From Arthrobacter sp. EpRS71 (GTDB lineage: Bacteria > Actinomycetota > Actinomycetes > Actinomycetales > Micrococcaceae), in assembly GCF_001512285.1 (NCBI RefSeq), contig NZ_LNUV01000006.1, positions 635,159-699,158 of the forward strand: a DNA stretch of 64,000 nucleotides, written 5' to 3'. Numbering within the stretch: the first letter of the stretch is position 1; every line of letters starts with the position of its first letter. Under the pieces are notes generated by a model. The model saw only the letters and a program-made list of their open reading frames with translations, searched no databases and was not told the origin of the DNA. Below, one piece after another: positions 1 to 9,329 of the stretch. A program made the position numbers and the translations under genes.

Positions 1-102
1 TGGGGGAAACGCCCGGTCCCATTCCGAACCCGGAAGCTAAGACCCACAGCGCCGATGGTACTGCACCCGGGAGGGTGTGGGAGAGTAGGACACCGCCGGA
101 CA
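1..102 (+). rRNA. rrf: 5S ribosomal RNA, 3' part (5' end outside window)
   Basis: The sequence carries the conserved bacterial 5S core: the CCCATTCCGAACCCGGAAG stretch at about 18-36, GCGCCGATGGTACTG, and the closing GGAGAGTAGGACACCGCC helix strand. About the first 15-20 bases are missing at the window edge. The 3' end is placed near 102 by the closing helix. It is the last gene of an rRNA operon read on the plus strand, followed directly by a strong terminator. Confidence 0.95.
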
Positions 103-110
103 ACCATTCA

Positions 111-148
111 CGGGGAGCCCCGACCACCAGGTCGGGGCTCCCCGCATT
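111..148 (+). terminator. Terminator of the rRNA operon
   Basis: A perfect 15-bp inverted repeat (CGGGGAGCCCCGACC at 111-125, partner at 130-144) with an ACCA loop, followed by a short T stretch. It lies 9 bases past the 5S end. Confidence 0.9.
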
Positions 149-267
149 TAACAACAAAACAACCAACAAACCGAGAACGTCGCCAGCCTAGGGGGCGATC
201 TTCCCCGTGTATGAGGGAACAAGCCCGCCCCTTAGAAGGCGAGGCCGACGACTTCACCGCCCCAGAG

Positions 268-1161
268 CTAGGGCGTGGGGGTACCGCCGTTGACGTTGAG
301 CGTTTCGCCGATCACGTAGCTTGATTCGGGCGAGGCCAGGAACACGTAGGCCGGTGCCAGTTCTGCCGGCTGCCCCGCGCGGCCCAGAGGCGTTGACTGC
401 CCGAACTCCGGCAGCTCTTCCTTGGGCTGGCCGCTGCTGACCTGCAGGGGCGTCCAGATAGGACCAGGCGCGACGGCGTTAACCCGGATGCCCTTGGGTG
501 CGAGCTGCTGCGCGAGCCCCTTGGTGAAGTTGTTAATGCTTGCCTTGGTGGTGGCGTAGTCCACCAGCGTTGGCGACGGGTTGTACGCCTGAATGGATGT
601 GGTGTTGATAATGGTGGATCCGGCAGGGAGGTGGGGAAGCGCCGCCTTGGTCAGCCAGAACATGGCGTACACGTTGGTCTTCTGCGTATGGTCGAACTGT
701 TCATCCGTGATGTCGGCCAGGTTTTCCTGAGCCACCTGCTTGCCGGCGTTGTTGACCAGGATGTCCACTCCTCCGAGGACCGCAACGGCGGTATCCACCA
801 CTTCCTGGCACGTGGCGGAGTCCTTCAGGTCTCCCGGAACTTTTACGGCCTTGCGGCCGGCGGCCTCGATGATGCCGGCAATTCGCGAGGCGTCTTCTTC
901 CTCTTCGGGCAAATAGGAAAGAACAACGTCTGCCCCTTCCCGGGCAAAGGCGATGGCCGTGGCGGCGCCGATTCCCGAGTCCGCCCCGGTGACGATTGCT
1001 TTGCGGCCTTCCAAGCGCCCTGTCCCGCGGTAGCTCTCTTCACCGAGGTCGGCTTTGGGTGTCAGCTCGGCATCAAGGCCGGGTTCGGGCTGGTGCTGTA
1101 TGGGCGGTGAGATCTGTTCGTAGGCGGTCACAGGGTTTCGGAATGTGTACTGATCAGTCAT
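268..1161 (-). CDS. SDR family oxidoreductase
   Basis: A 297-residue NAD(P)-dependent short-chain dehydrogenase/reductase. The Rossmann nucleotide-binding motif TGADSGIGAATA is near residues 58-69, NNAG follows in the middle, and the catalytic YxxxK is present as YATTK with the upstream serine in TTSIQ. The roughly 50-residue N-terminal extension before the Rossmann fold (with the phrase RNPVTAYEQISPPIQ) is typical of the YhdF/YghA subgroup, often annotated as general stress or glucose-dehydrogenase-like; the true substrate is unknown. RBS AGGAGG lies just upstream of the ATG. It reads toward the rRNA operon and is separate from the hydrolase genes upstream. Confidence 0.9.
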   Translation of the reverse strand: MTDQYTFRNPVTAYEQISPPIQHQPEPGLDAELTPKADLGEESYRGTGRLEGRKAIVTGADSGIGAATAIAFAREGADVVLSYLPEEEEDASRIAGIIEAAGRKAVKVPGDLKDSATCQEVVDTAVAVLGGVDILVNNAGKQVAQENLADITDEQFDHTQKTNVYAMFWLTKAALPHLPAGSTIINTTSIQAYNPSPTLVDYATTKASINNFTKGLAQQLAPKGIRVNAVAPGPIWTPLQVSSGQPKEELPEFGQSTPLGRAGQPAELAPAYVFLASPESSYVIGETLNVNGGTPTP

Positions 1162-1375
1162 GGTTCTCCTCCTGTTGCCGGGTGCTGAGACACATCAGGC
1201 AGCTGCCGGGAAACGAAGCCGGTCAGCGCCCGTCCCCTAAAAAGATAAGGGGACTTATGAATTACAGCCTATGGGTGGGAAGAGCGGTCTGCCAAGCCGC
1301 GGGGCTCTGCCAAGCCTCGGGCATGCCAAGCCACGCTCAGTGGACGTCAATACGCCCCAAACGCTGCCGGAGCTG

Positions 1376-2209
1376 CTAACCAGAGAAGAACTCCGACAAC
1401 TCCGCGATCAGCTTGTCCGGTGCCTTGTTGGGTCCGTCATGCCCGAATCCGGGGAGGATGGTGTAGCTGGATCCGGACAGGATGTCGTGGATCTGCCCGC
1501 ACGCAACACCGAAGTATGCGGGGCTCTTTTCGCCCACCACAATCAGGGTCTCCAAGGGCAGCTCAAGGAACGGCTCAGGAGGCATGTCCGCAGCGATGAC
1601 CGCCTTGATCTCGCGGACACCGCAGGTCATCAGTTCGCGCATTTGCTTGCCCAGTGGTGTGCCAGCGGCCAGCCTGTTGGCCAGGGTCAACATGGACAGG
1701 GGCATCCGGGCGAAGGCGCCGCCGGTCTCTACTCCCTTGATCAGGATGGCGAGGGCGCGATCGTAGTCTCCCGCCGCCGTCGCGCGTTCATAATCCGGTG
1801 TCCAGTCGGCTTTGACGCTGTGGTTGACCGAAACTGCGGGATCGTAAACCGCCAGGCGTTCCACCGGCAGTGTCCGCGCCGCGTGCAGTGCAACGGCACC
1901 TCCGAAGCTGTGCCCGAACACGTCCGTGCTGGACGTGTGCTTCATGACAGCGTCAAGGTCCCTAATGTCCGCTTCAAGGGTGTAGTCCTCTGACTGCGGG
2001 GACGAATCACCGCGCCCACGCCGGTTGAAGGTGTGGACTGGGCGGCCGAGGGCCTCGCTGAGTTTTTGAGCAAAGCGTGCGTAGTCAGTGGCCGTCACCA
2101 TGGAGGCAGGAACGACGACGACGCCGGAGCCTGCCGCTGCCAGCTCACCGCCGGTGGTGAGTAGTTCGAGGTGTCCGCCGTCGTGGGTCATGATGATGTC
2201 GCGCGTCAT
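1376..2209 (-). CDS. Alpha/beta hydrolase (paralogue 1 of 3)
   Basis: A 277-residue single-domain alpha/beta-hydrolase. The nucleophile elbow is GHSFGG (serine nucleophile), an NRRGRGDS motif lies before it, and the catalytic His is probably in the C-terminal FGHDGP. The N-terminus places DGG at residues 10-12, exactly as in the two neighbouring paralogues. No signal peptide or membrane segment is seen, so it is probably a cytoplasmic esterase or related hydrolase of unknown substrate. It is the last of three tandem paralogues and is followed by about 200 bases without a gene. Confidence 0.85.
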   Translation of the reverse strand: MTRDIIMTHDGGHLELLTTGGELAAAGSGVVVVPASMVTATDYARFAQKLSEALGRPVHTFNRRGRGDSSPQSEDYTLEADIRDLDAVMKHTSSTDVFGHSFGGAVALHAARTLPVERLAVYDPAVSVNHSVKADWTPDYERATAAGDYDRALAILIKGVETGGAFARMPLSMLTLANRLAAGTPLGKQMRELMTCGVREIKAVIAADMPPEPFLELPLETLIVVGEKSPAYFGVACGQIHDILSGSSYTILPGFGHDGPNKAPDKLIAELSEFFSG

Positions 2210-2315
2210 GAATTGAGCCTAACCGAGCGACCTGAATGCAGGCACCATCCCGGCCCTTATGTGGAAAAAAGCGATCCGCGTGGAAAAGCCATCCACTGGG
2301 AAAGTGTGAAACCCC

Positions 2316-3170
2316 TCAACCCTTGAAGTAGTCCGAGATGTCGGAGACCAGTTCGTTGACCGCGGCTGGAACGGAGCCGTGAAAACCCTTGGGTGAGACT
2401 TCCAAGGTGCTTCCGGGAACGGCCCTGTTCAGGCGTGCGGCTGCCACCTTGTAGAACCGGGGGCTCTTCTTACCCACCATGAAGTGCGTGCTGGAAGGAA
2501 GGGCGGAGAAATCCCGCGGAGTATCGGACTCATCGAAGGCTGCTTTGAGTTCCCCCACGCCAGTGGGCAGCAAGTCGCGGAAGAGCTTGTTGACTTTGGT
2601 TCGCGACACCACGGCCATGAGCCCGGCCAGAATGGGTTCAGGTACGCGGGCAAGTGCTGTACCAGTCTCCATGCCCCGCTTCATCTTTGCCATGGCCTTG
2701 TTGATGTCACCGGCATTGACGGAGTCCTCGAACCCTTTGATCCACCCGGTATCCATGCTGCCGTCGATATTCACCGCGGCGTCGTAGACGGCAAGTTTGT
2801 CCGGCTGGTGGGAGCTGCCCACGAACTCCTGAGCGGCGTTCAGGGCCACCGAACCGCCAAGGCTGTGGCCCATGATGTTGCGGGCACCCGTGGCGTCCAT
2901 GATGGTTCGGACATCGGCGATCTCGGTAGCCATGGAGTAGTCGGACGGCTGCTCGCTGGATTTGCCCCGGCCGCGGCGGTCGTACACATCCACGGCCCAG
3001 CCTTCACCCAGCCCCTTGGACAGGGCTATGGAGAAAGGGCGGTAGATCAGCGCAGTCAGGAATGCCCCGCCAATGAGCACCACCCGGCGTTCCCCGGGTG
3101 CGTCTTCGGTGCCGTAGCTATACAAGGCGAGATTGCCGCCGTCGTGCGTTCTGATGTCCTGTTCCCTCAC
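2316..3170 (-). CDS. Alpha/beta hydrolase (paralogue 2 of 3)
   Basis: A 284-residue alpha/beta-hydrolase with nucleophile elbow GHSLGG, the family motif DRRGRGKSS and a C-terminal GFHGS likely holding the catalytic His. It shares start-site spacing (DGG at residues 10-12) and overall architecture with both neighbours, showing tandem duplication. It starts only 9 bases after the stop of paralogue 3 upstream, so those two are probably co-transcribed. Substrate unknown; an esterase, lipase or peptidase-like activity is possible. Confidence 0.85.
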   Translation of the reverse strand: MREQDIRTHDGGNLALYSYGTEDAPGERRVVLIGGAFLTALIYRPFSIALSKGLGEGWAVDVYDRRGRGKSSEQPSDYSMATEIADVRTIMDATGARNIMGHSLGGSVALNAAQEFVGSSHQPDKLAVYDAAVNIDGSMDTGWIKGFEDSVNAGDINKAMAKMKRGMETGTALARVPEPILAGLMAVVSRTKVNKLFRDLLPTGVGELKAAFDESDTPRDFSALPSSTHFMVGKKSPRFYKVAAARLNRAVPGSTLEVSPKGFHGSVPAAVNELVSDISDYFKG

Positions 3171-3179
3171 CGGAACATC

Positions 3180-4082
3180 CTAGGGGGCACTGTGGGTTTC
3201 CTCCCCCACCACATTGCCCGACAGGAACCGGGCGATCCGGGAAGCGAGCCGCTTCCCGGGCCGCAGCGGACCTTCGTGGAACTGCAGAGGGACCACCGCG
3301 AAAGTGATGGCAGGCACGGCGCCGGCCAGCATCCGGCCGGTCTCTGCGAAGTAGGACGGGCTCCATCCGCCACTGAGCATCAGCGTGGGAGTAGAAAGTT
3401 TCATGAAGTCCTGAAGGTGGGCGTCGGCGTCCAGGACAGCGCGCATTTCGGTGACCGCGGTGGGCAGCAGGGATCGCATCTCCAAACCGAGCCGGGTCCG
3501 GGCCGAGAGGACACTCAGCGCCCGCAGCGCACCCATGGGCAGATAGGAAATGGGCCCCGCAGTCCCCAGCCCTTGCACCAGGTGGGCCCACGCATGATCC
3601 AGCTGCCCGGAGGTAACAGCTTCCTCGAGCTCGGGCCGCCAGCGGCTGCTGAGGTTGCCGGAGAGCGACACGGCGGCGTCGTAGGTCACCAATTTGTTGA
3701 TCCTGGCCTGGCGGGCGGCTTGCAGAGCTACGAAACCGCCATAGCTGTGGGCCACCACATCCGTGGAGCCGCTCCGCTCCATGACCGTTTGAAGGTCCGC
3801 GATCTCGGTGCCCACAGAGTAGCCCGGTGGTTGCGGCGCGGAATGGCCCCGGCCGCGCCGGTTGTAGCTGTGCACCGGACGCCCCAGCATGACGCTCAGC
3901 GTCCGCGCGAACGGCCAGTACAGGGAGTCGGTCACCAAGGTGCCGTGAACAAGCACGACGCCGGTTGGTTCAGCGGGTGCTGTGGAACCCGGAAGGGCAG
4001 TACCCAATGAACCAGTCGGCCGGAAGGTGTGCACCTCAAGCTGCCCGCCGCCGTCGTCCGTTTCAACCGTCCACGTTTCCAC
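3180..4082 (-). CDS. Alpha/beta hydrolase (paralogue 3 of 3), GTG start
   Basis: The open frame runs further upstream into lysS, but a GTG at 4082 gives a 300-residue protein whose first 12 residues align without gaps to both downstream paralogues, with DGG at residues 10-12; this decides the start. Motifs: NRRGRGHS, the elbow AHSYGG (Ala where the others have Gly) and the C-terminal FHEGP with the likely catalytic His. It is the promoter-proximal gene of the hydrolase array and is divergent from lysS, with 76 bases between starts. Confidence 0.8.
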   Translation of the reverse strand: METWTVETDDGGGQLEVHTFRPTGSLGTALPGSTAPAEPTGVVLVHGTLVTDSLYWPFARTLSVMLGRPVHSYNRRGRGHSAPQPPGYSVGTEIADLQTVMERSGSTDVVAHSYGGFVALQAARQARINKLVTYDAAVSLSGNLSSRWRPELEEAVTSGQLDHAWAHLVQGLGTAGPISYLPMGALRALSVLSARTRLGLEMRSLLPTAVTEMRAVLDADAHLQDFMKLSTPTLMLSGGWSPSYFAETGRMLAGAVPAITFAVVPLQFHEGPLRPGKRLASRIARFLSGNVVGEETHSAP

Positions 4083-4158
4083 AAGCCCGAGTCTATGCGT
4101 TTCCTTGATCTTGGCGCCCGGACGTAAAGGTCGGTAATCACCGGTAAACTTAAGGACT

Positions 4159-5688
4159 GTGACTTCCGCAAACACCCCCGCCCTGAACACCTCCGCAGAG
4201 CCCGTCGACGCCAGCGAGCAAATGCGCATCCGTATGGAGAAGCGCGCCAAGCTGATCGAGCGCGGCACCGAGGCCTACCCGGTGGGTGTTGAACGGACTC
4301 ATTCCCTGAGCGAAATCCGCGAGAAATACGCTCATCTGGAAGCCGATGAAACCACCGGCGAGATAGTGGGCGTCACCGGACGCGTCGTCTTCGTCCGCAA
4401 CACCGGCAAGCTGTGCTTCGCAACCCTTCAGGAGGGCGGCGTGGACGGCAAGGGGGTGCGCCTGCAGGCGATGCTAAGCCTGGCCAATGTTGGCGAGGAG
4501 GCCCTGGCTGACTGGAAGGCCCTTGTTGACCTTGGCGACCACGTCTTTATCAAGGGTGAGGTCATCTCTTCCCGTCGCGGCGAGCTGTCGGTCATGGCTG
4601 AGTCGTGGTCCATGGCGTCCAAGGCCCTGCGTCCGCTGCCGGTCCTGCACGCGGAACTGAATGAAGAGACCCGCGTGCGGCAGCGCTATGTGGACCTCAT
4701 GGTCCGCGACGAAGCCCGCGAGATGGTGTACAAGCGCGCGGCTATCACCCGCTCGGTCCGGGACACCCTTGACCGCCACGGCTATGTGGAGGTGGAAACT
4801 CCCATCCTGCAGCTGGTTCACGGCGGCGCTACGGCCCGTCCTTTTGAGACGCACATGAACGCGTTCGACCAGAAGATGACCTTGCGCATCGCCACTGAGC
4901 TCTTCCTTAAGCGCGCTGTTGTTGGTGGCATTGATCGTGTGTACGACATGGGCCGGGTCTTCCGCAACGAAGGTGTGGACTCCACGCACAGCCCCGAATT
5001 CACCACCCTCGAATGCTACGAAGCGTGGGCGGACCAGTTCGTCATGGCTGAGCGTATGAAGGAAATCATCCTGAATGTGGCCGACGTCGTAGGTACACGC
5101 ACCATCCAGACGGATGCGGGGGAAATTAACCTCGACGGCGAATGGGCTTGGATTTCGGTATACCCGGGTATTTCCGAAGCTGTGGGAAGTGAAATTACTC
5201 CGGACACCACGGTGGAGGAGTTGTTGGCAATTGCTGCCAAGCACGAGGTCAAGGTGGACCCCAAGTGGGACGCCGAGAAGATCGTTGTGGAACTGTTCGG
5301 CGAGATCGTGGAACCCACCCTGCTGAACCCCACGTTCGTCTACGACTACCCGCCCTCCGCCCAGCCGCTGGCACGCCCGCACCGTGAGGACGGCCGGCTC
5401 ATCGAGGCCTGGGACCTGATTATTGGCGGCATGGAGCGCGGTACGGCGTTCTCCGAGCTCATCGATCCCGTGATCCAGCGTGAACGTCTCACAGAGCAGT
5501 CCCGCCGCTCCGCTGCGGGCGATGAGGAGGCCATGCAGTTGGACGAGGACTTCCTCCGCGCCCTTGAATACGGTGCACCGCCCATGGGCGGCATCGGGCT
5601 GGGTATTGACCGTCTGGTGATGTTGTTCACCGGTGCCGGTATCCGCGAAACCATCCTGTTCCCGTTATTGAAGCCTGAAGGTCACTGA
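4159..5688 (+). CDS. lysS: Lysine--tRNA ligase, class II
   Basis: A 509-residue class II lysyl-tRNA synthetase; it charges tRNA-Lys with lysine using ATP in the cytoplasm. The N-terminal OB-fold anticodon-binding domain is seen around VTGRVVFVRNTGK. Class II motif 2 is FRNEGVDSTHSPEF and motif 3 is GIGLGIDRLVMLF near the C-terminus. Length matches the family. Start is GTG; the purine-rich AGGA lies very close to it, so the exact start carries some doubt. A 57-aa membrane protein follows after 2 bases, indicating co-transcription. Confidence 0.97.
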   Translation: MTSANTPALNTSAEPVDASEQMRIRMEKRAKLIERGTEAYPVGVERTHSLSEIREKYAHLEADETTGEIVGVTGRVVFVRNTGKLCFATLQEGGVDGKGVRLQAMLSLANVGEEALADWKALVDLGDHVFIKGEVISSRRGELSVMAESWSMASKALRPLPVLHAELNEETRVRQRYVDLMVRDEAREMVYKRAAITRSVRDTLDRHGYVEVETPILQLVHGGATARPFETHMNAFDQKMTLRIATELFLKRAVVGGIDRVYDMGRVFRNEGVDSTHSPEFTTLECYEAWADQFVMAERMKEIILNVADVVGTRTIQTDAGEINLDGEWAWISVYPGISEAVGSEITPDTTVEELLAIAAKHEVKVDPKWDAEKIVVELFGEIVEPTLLNPTFVYDYPPSAQPLARPHREDGRLIEAWDLIIGGMERGTAFSELIDPVIQRERLTEQSRRSAAGDEEAMQLDEDFLRALEYGAPPMGGIGLGIDRLVMLFTGAGIRETILFPLLKPEGH

Positions 5689-5690
5689 TT

Positions 5691-5864
5691 ATGGAGTACA
5701 TCGCAGTCCTGGCGCCATCCATTGTGGTGGGATTGATCTTCTGGTTTGCCATGAAGTCGATCTTCAATGCGGACAAATCAGAACGGCAGGCCGAAGCCAA
5801 GGCGCAGGCCGAAGCTAATTTGAAAAATTCAGGACCGGCGTCCGAGGGCCCGGCCGCTAAATAG
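5691..5864 (+). CDS. Small single-pass membrane protein following lysS
   Basis: A 57-residue ORF starting with ATG 2 bases after the lysS stop. Residues 4-22 are a hydrophobic helix (start MEYIAVLAPSIVVGLIF), followed by a charged, Ala/Glu/Lys-rich tail that could be a short coiled coil, ending in GPAAK. The N-out or N-in topology cannot be told from sequence. Small membrane ORFs at this position are common in this bacterial group; no function is known. Its tight spacing to lysS suggests translational coupling. Confidence 0.75.
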   Translation: MEYIAVLAPSIVVGLIFWFAMKSIFNADKSERQAEAKAQAEANLKNSGPASEGPAAK

Positions 5865-5992
5865 CTCAATTGGGTTCAGCTAACGGAAGAGAATCCAATT
5901 ACGCTTTGACGTGCATGCTTGCCGTGAACGATAATCATCAAAGGAATCCGGGGAATTTCTGATTATCCGACCCTCCCAATGAGAGGCACCTC

Positions 5993-6319
5993 ATGGCACA
6001 GAAAGTAAAAATCATCCTCGTCGATGACTTGGATGAAGGGGCCGCGGACGAAACTGTTCGCTTTGGCCTCGATGGCGTGAGTTACGAGATGGACCTGTCC
6101 ACTGCCAACGCAGTCTCGCTGCGCAAGGCATTGGAGCCCTACGTCGCAAAGGCCAGGAAGACTTCTTCCGGCCGTGCAACCCGGGGCCGTGCCACAGCCG
6201 CACGTAACCAGGATTCCGCGCAAATCCGGCAGTGGGCCCGTGACAACGGCTACACCGTCAACAGTCGCGGACGTATTCAGGCTGAAATTCAGGAAGCGTA
6301 CCAAAAGGCTAATTCCTGA
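5993..6319 (+). CDS. lsr2: Lsr2 family nucleoid-associated DNA-bridging protein
   Basis: A 108-residue Lsr2 (H-NS-like) protein. The N-terminal dimerization domain has the typical start AQKVKIILVDDLDEG and FGLDGVSYEMDLS. A basic linker (RATRGRATAARN) follows, then the C-terminal DNA-binding domain IRQWARDNGYTVNSRGRI with the AT-minor-groove RGR motif. Lsr2 bridges DNA and silences AT-rich, often horizontally acquired, genes in actinobacteria. It is monocistronic between the lysS unit and clpC, with RBS GAGAGG and its own terminator. Confidence 0.97.
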   Translation: MAQKVKIILVDDLDEGAADETVRFGLDGVSYEMDLSTANAVSLRKALEPYVAKARKTSSGRATRGRATAARNQDSAQIRQWARDNGYTVNSRGRIQAEIQEAYQKANS

Positions 6320-6330
6320 TTCACCGCTGC

Positions 6331-6359
6331 AATGCCCCGGCAGTCACTGCCGGGGCATT
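6331..6359 (+). terminator. Terminator after lsr2
   Basis: A perfect 12-bp inverted repeat (AATGCCCCGGCA and its complement) with a GTCAC loop begins 11 bases after the lsr2 stop. The T tract after it is weak. Confidence 0.75.
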
Positions 6360-6680
6360 GGCGTTTAAGCCGGAAGTTTATGGGTGGCCGCCCATGGGCA
6401 TGGAATATCCTGTGAATCGCTAGCGCCGGCACGGTTCGAATACCGGCACTAATGGGCCCCAACAAAGGCTCGGCCAGGGGCGGAGGAGAAATGCCTCCCG
6501 CCGGCGGTAGCCATGTGCTCTCGGGCAGGGCAACAGGGTGACACTGCGGGCTGGCTGGGTCAAGGGCTGGAGCAGGATTTATTCCGCAATCACGTCATGT
6601 TTCCCCTGTGGCGAACACGCCCCAAAAGTGCTTCTCGGACACGTAGCATCAAAGTACGTCGTAGCTAGGAGTGTGGCGAA
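6360..6680 (+). promoter_or_regulatory. Upstream region of clpC
   Basis: A 320-base stretch with no credible gene. It should hold the clpC promoter(s). A strong RBS (AGGAG) lies just before the clpC ATG, and a GGCG-AACA-CGCC inverted repeat lies at about 6610-6621. I could not fit a ClgR or HspR/HAIR consensus with certainty. Confidence 0.4.
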
Positions 6681-9173
6681 ATGTTTGAGAGATTTACGGA
6701 CCGTGCCCGTCGCGTGGTCGTCCTTGCCCAAGAAGAGGCACGGATGCTCAACCACAATTACATCGGTACCGAGCACATCCTCTTGGGTTTGATCCACGAG
6801 GGTGAAGGCGTTGCTGCCAAGGCGCTCGAGTCCCTGAGCATTTCGCTCGATGGCGTTCGTGAGCAGGTGCAGGAGATCATCGGTCAGGGCCAGCAAGCCC
6901 CGTCCGGTCACATCCCCTTCACGCCGCGCGCCAAGAAGGTGCTCGAGCTTTCCCTCCGCGAAGCACTGCAGCTCGGCCACAATTACATCGGTACTGAGCA
7001 CATCCTGCTCGGCCTCATTCGCGAAGGCGAAGGTGTGGCCGCCCAGGTGCTGGTGAAGCTTGGGGCAGACCTGAACAGGGTCCGTCAGCAGGTTATCCAG
7101 TTGCTCTCCGGCTACCAGGGCAAGGAGACCGCAGGCAGCGGCTCCGGCCAGGGCCAGCCGGAAGGTACTCCCGCCGGTTCGGTGGTGCTTGACCAGTTCG
7201 GCCGCAACCTGACCCAGGCTGCCCGCGAGAACAAGCTCGATCCTGTGATCGGCCGCGAGCAGGAGATGGAACGCGTCATGCAGGTCCTCTCCCGCCGTAC
7301 CAAGAACAACCCGGTCCTGATTGGTGAGCCCGGCGTGGGTAAGACTGCCGTCGTCGAAGGCCTCGCCCAGGCGATCGTCCGCGGTGACGTCCCGGAGACC
7401 ATCAAGGACAAGCAGCTGTACACGCTTGACCTCGGTTCCCTGGTTGCCGGTTCCCGCTACCGTGGTGACTTCGAAGAGCGCCTGAAGAAGGTCCTCAAGG
7501 AGATCCGCACCCGCGGCGACATCATCCTCTTTATCGACGAGATCCACACCCTCGTTGGTGCAGGTGCTGCTGAAGGCGCCATTGATGCTGCGTCCATCCT
7601 CAAGCCGATGCTTGCCCGTGGTGAACTCCAGACCATCGGTGCCACCACGCTGGATGAGTACCGCAAGCACATTGAGAAGGACGCCGCCCTTGAGCGCCGC
7701 TTCCAGCCGATCCAGGTCAAGGAGCCCTCTGTCGCTCACGCGATCGAGATCCTCAAGGGCCTGCGTGACCGTTACGAGGCACACCACCGCGTAACGATTA
7801 CCGACGGCGCCCTCGCCTCAGCCGCGCAGCTGGCCGAACGCTACATCTCGGACCGCTTCCTGCCGGACAAGGCGATCGACCTCATCGATGAAGCTGGCGC
7901 CCGCCTGCGCATCCGCCGCATGACCGCTCCGCCGGAGCTCAAGGCCATGGATGAGCGAATTGCCGAAGTGAAGATGGAGAAGGAATCCGCCATCGACGCC
8001 CAGGACTTTGAGGGTGCTGCCTCACTGCGCGACAAGGAGCAGAAGCTCATTGCCGAACGCGCAGAGAAGGAACGCAACTGGAAGTCCGGCGGCATGGACG
8101 ACATCTCCGAGGTTGACGAGGACCTGATTGCTGAAGTTCTTGCGAACTCCACCGGCATCCCGGTCTTCAAGCTCACGGAGGAAGAGTCCTCGCGCCTGCT
8201 CAAGATGGAAGACGAACTGCACAAGCGCGTTGTCGGCCAGGACGAGGCCATCAAGGCACTGTCCCAGGCCATCCGCCGTACCCGTGCAGGCCTGAAGGAC
8301 CCCAAGCGTCCGGGTGGCTCGTTCATCTTCGCCGGTCCCACCGGCGTCGGCAAGACTGAGCTCGCCAAGGCGCTTGCCGAGTTCCTGTTCGGTGAAGAGG
8401 ACGCCCTCATCACGCTGGACATGTCCGAGTACTCCGAGAAGCACACGGTTTCGCGTCTCTTCGGTGCACCTCCGGGCTACGTCGGCTACGAAGAAGGCGG
8501 CCAGCTGACCGAGAAGGTCCGCCGGCGTCCGTTCTCCGTAGTTCTGTTCGACGAAGTGGAAAAGGCCCACGCGGACCTCTTCAACTCGCTGCTGCAGATC
8601 CTGGAAGACGGCCGACTGACCGACTCCCAGGGCCGTGTGGTGGACTTCAAGAACACCGTGATCATCATGACCACCAACCTTGGTACCCGCGATATTTCCA
8701 AGAGCGTGGCAACGGGCTTCCAGTCCGGCACGGACACCCAGACCGGTTACAACCGGATGCGGGCCCGGGTTACCGAAGAGCTCAAGCAGCACTTCCGTCC
8801 CGAGTTCCTCAACCGTGTTGACGACGTCGTGGTGTTCCCGCAGCTGACGCAGGACGAGATCATCGAGATCGTGGACCTGTTCGTGACCCGCCTGGAGCGT
8901 CGCCTTAAGGATAAGGACATGGGCATCGAGCTCACCCCCGCTGCCAAGGTTCTCCTGGCCACGCGTGGTTACGATCCTGCCATGGGTGCCCGGCCGCTGC
9001 GCCGCACCATCCAGCGCGAGATCGAGGACCAGCTGTCCGAGAAGATCCTGTTCGGCGAGATCCACTCCGGCGACATCGTTGTGGTGGACGTTGACGGCGA
9101 AGGTGACGACGCCAAGTTCACGTTCGAAGGCAACGCCAAGCCGCGTATCCCGGAGATCGCTCCCACCGCGTAA
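6681..9173 (+). CDS. clpC: ATP-dependent Clp protease ATP-binding subunit ClpC
   Basis: An 830-residue AAA+ unfoldase that feeds substrates to the ClpP protease. Two N-terminal Clp repeats (each with [12 protein letters not shown]) are followed by AAA domain 1 (Walker A GEPGVGKT, Walker [11 protein letters not shown]), a middle domain with a UVR-like segment ([16 protein letters not shown]) and AAA domain 2 (Walker A GPTGVGKT, Walker [11 protein letters not shown]). Length and order are those of full ClpC, not ClpB or ClpA. It is a monocistronic housekeeping gene with terminators on both sides. In relatives it is essential and responds to protein-folding stress. Confidence 0.98.
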   Translation: MFERFTDRARRVVVLAQEEARMLNHNYIGTEHILLGLIHEGEGVAAKALESLSISLDGVREQVQEIIGQGQQAPSGHIPFTPRAKKVLELSLREALQLGHNYIGTEHILLGLIREGEGVAAQVLVKLGADLNRVRQQVIQLLSGYQGKETAGSGSGQGQPEGTPAGSVVLDQFGRNLTQAARENKLDPVIGREQEMERVMQVLSRRTKNNPVLIGEPGVGKTAVVEGLAQAIVRGDVPETIKDKQLYTLDLGSLVAGSRYRGDFEERLKKVLKEIRTRGDIILFIDEIHTLVGAGAAEGAIDAASILKPMLARGELQTIGATTLDEYRKHIEKDAALERRFQPIQVKEPSVAHAIEILKGLRDRYEAHHRVTITDGALASAAQLAERYISDRFLPDKAIDLIDEAGARLRIRRMTAPPELKAMDERIAEVKMEKESAIDAQDFEGAASLRDKEQKLIAERAEKERNWKSGGMDDISEVDEDLIAEVLANSTGIPVFKLTEEESSRLLKMEDELHKRVVGQDEAIKALSQAIRRTRAGLKDPKRPGGSFIFAGPTGVGKTELAKALAEFLFGEEDALITLDMSEYSEKHTVSRLFGAPPGYVGYEEGGQLTEKVRRRPFSVVLFDEVEKAHADLFNSLLQILEDGRLTDSQGRVVDFKNTVIIMTTNLGTRDISKSVATGFQSGTDTQTGYNRMRARVTEELKQHFRPEFLNRVDDVVVFPQLTQDEIIEIVDLFVTRLERRLKDKDMGIELTPAAKVLLATRGYDPAMGARPLRRTIQREIEDQLSEKILFGEIHSGDIVVVDVDGEGDDAKFTFEGNAKPRIPEIAPTA

Positions 9174-9203
9174 GCGCAGCAGCACAAAGCGCAGCAGCAG
9201 AAG

Positions 9204-9241
9204 GCCCCGCCCGCTCCAGCAATGAAGCAGGCGGGGCTTTT
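9204..9241 (+). terminator. Terminator after clpC
   Basis: GCCCCGCC at 9204-9211 pairs with GGCGGGGC at 9230-9237, followed by TTTT. It lies about 30 bases past the clpC stop. Confidence 0.85.
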
Positions 9242-9329
9242 GCGTTGACGCGTGCCGGGTTCTTGTCCAGGTAATGCCCATAAGGTGGCTTCATCTGTAC
9301 AAAACTCCGAAGAAGGGAAGTGGGACCGC

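Noticed and set aside
2484..4010. Open frame of 508 codons on the plus strand across the hydrolase genes
   Set aside because: It is the shadow of two minus-strand hydrolases in high-GC DNA; its translation shows no family motif.
6600..6680. ClgR- or HspR-type operator upstream of clpC
   Set aside because: The GGCG-AACA-CGCC repeat does not fit the consensus patterns I know.
6579..7787. Open frame of 402 codons on the minus strand inside clpC
   Set aside because: Shadow of a highly conserved core gene.
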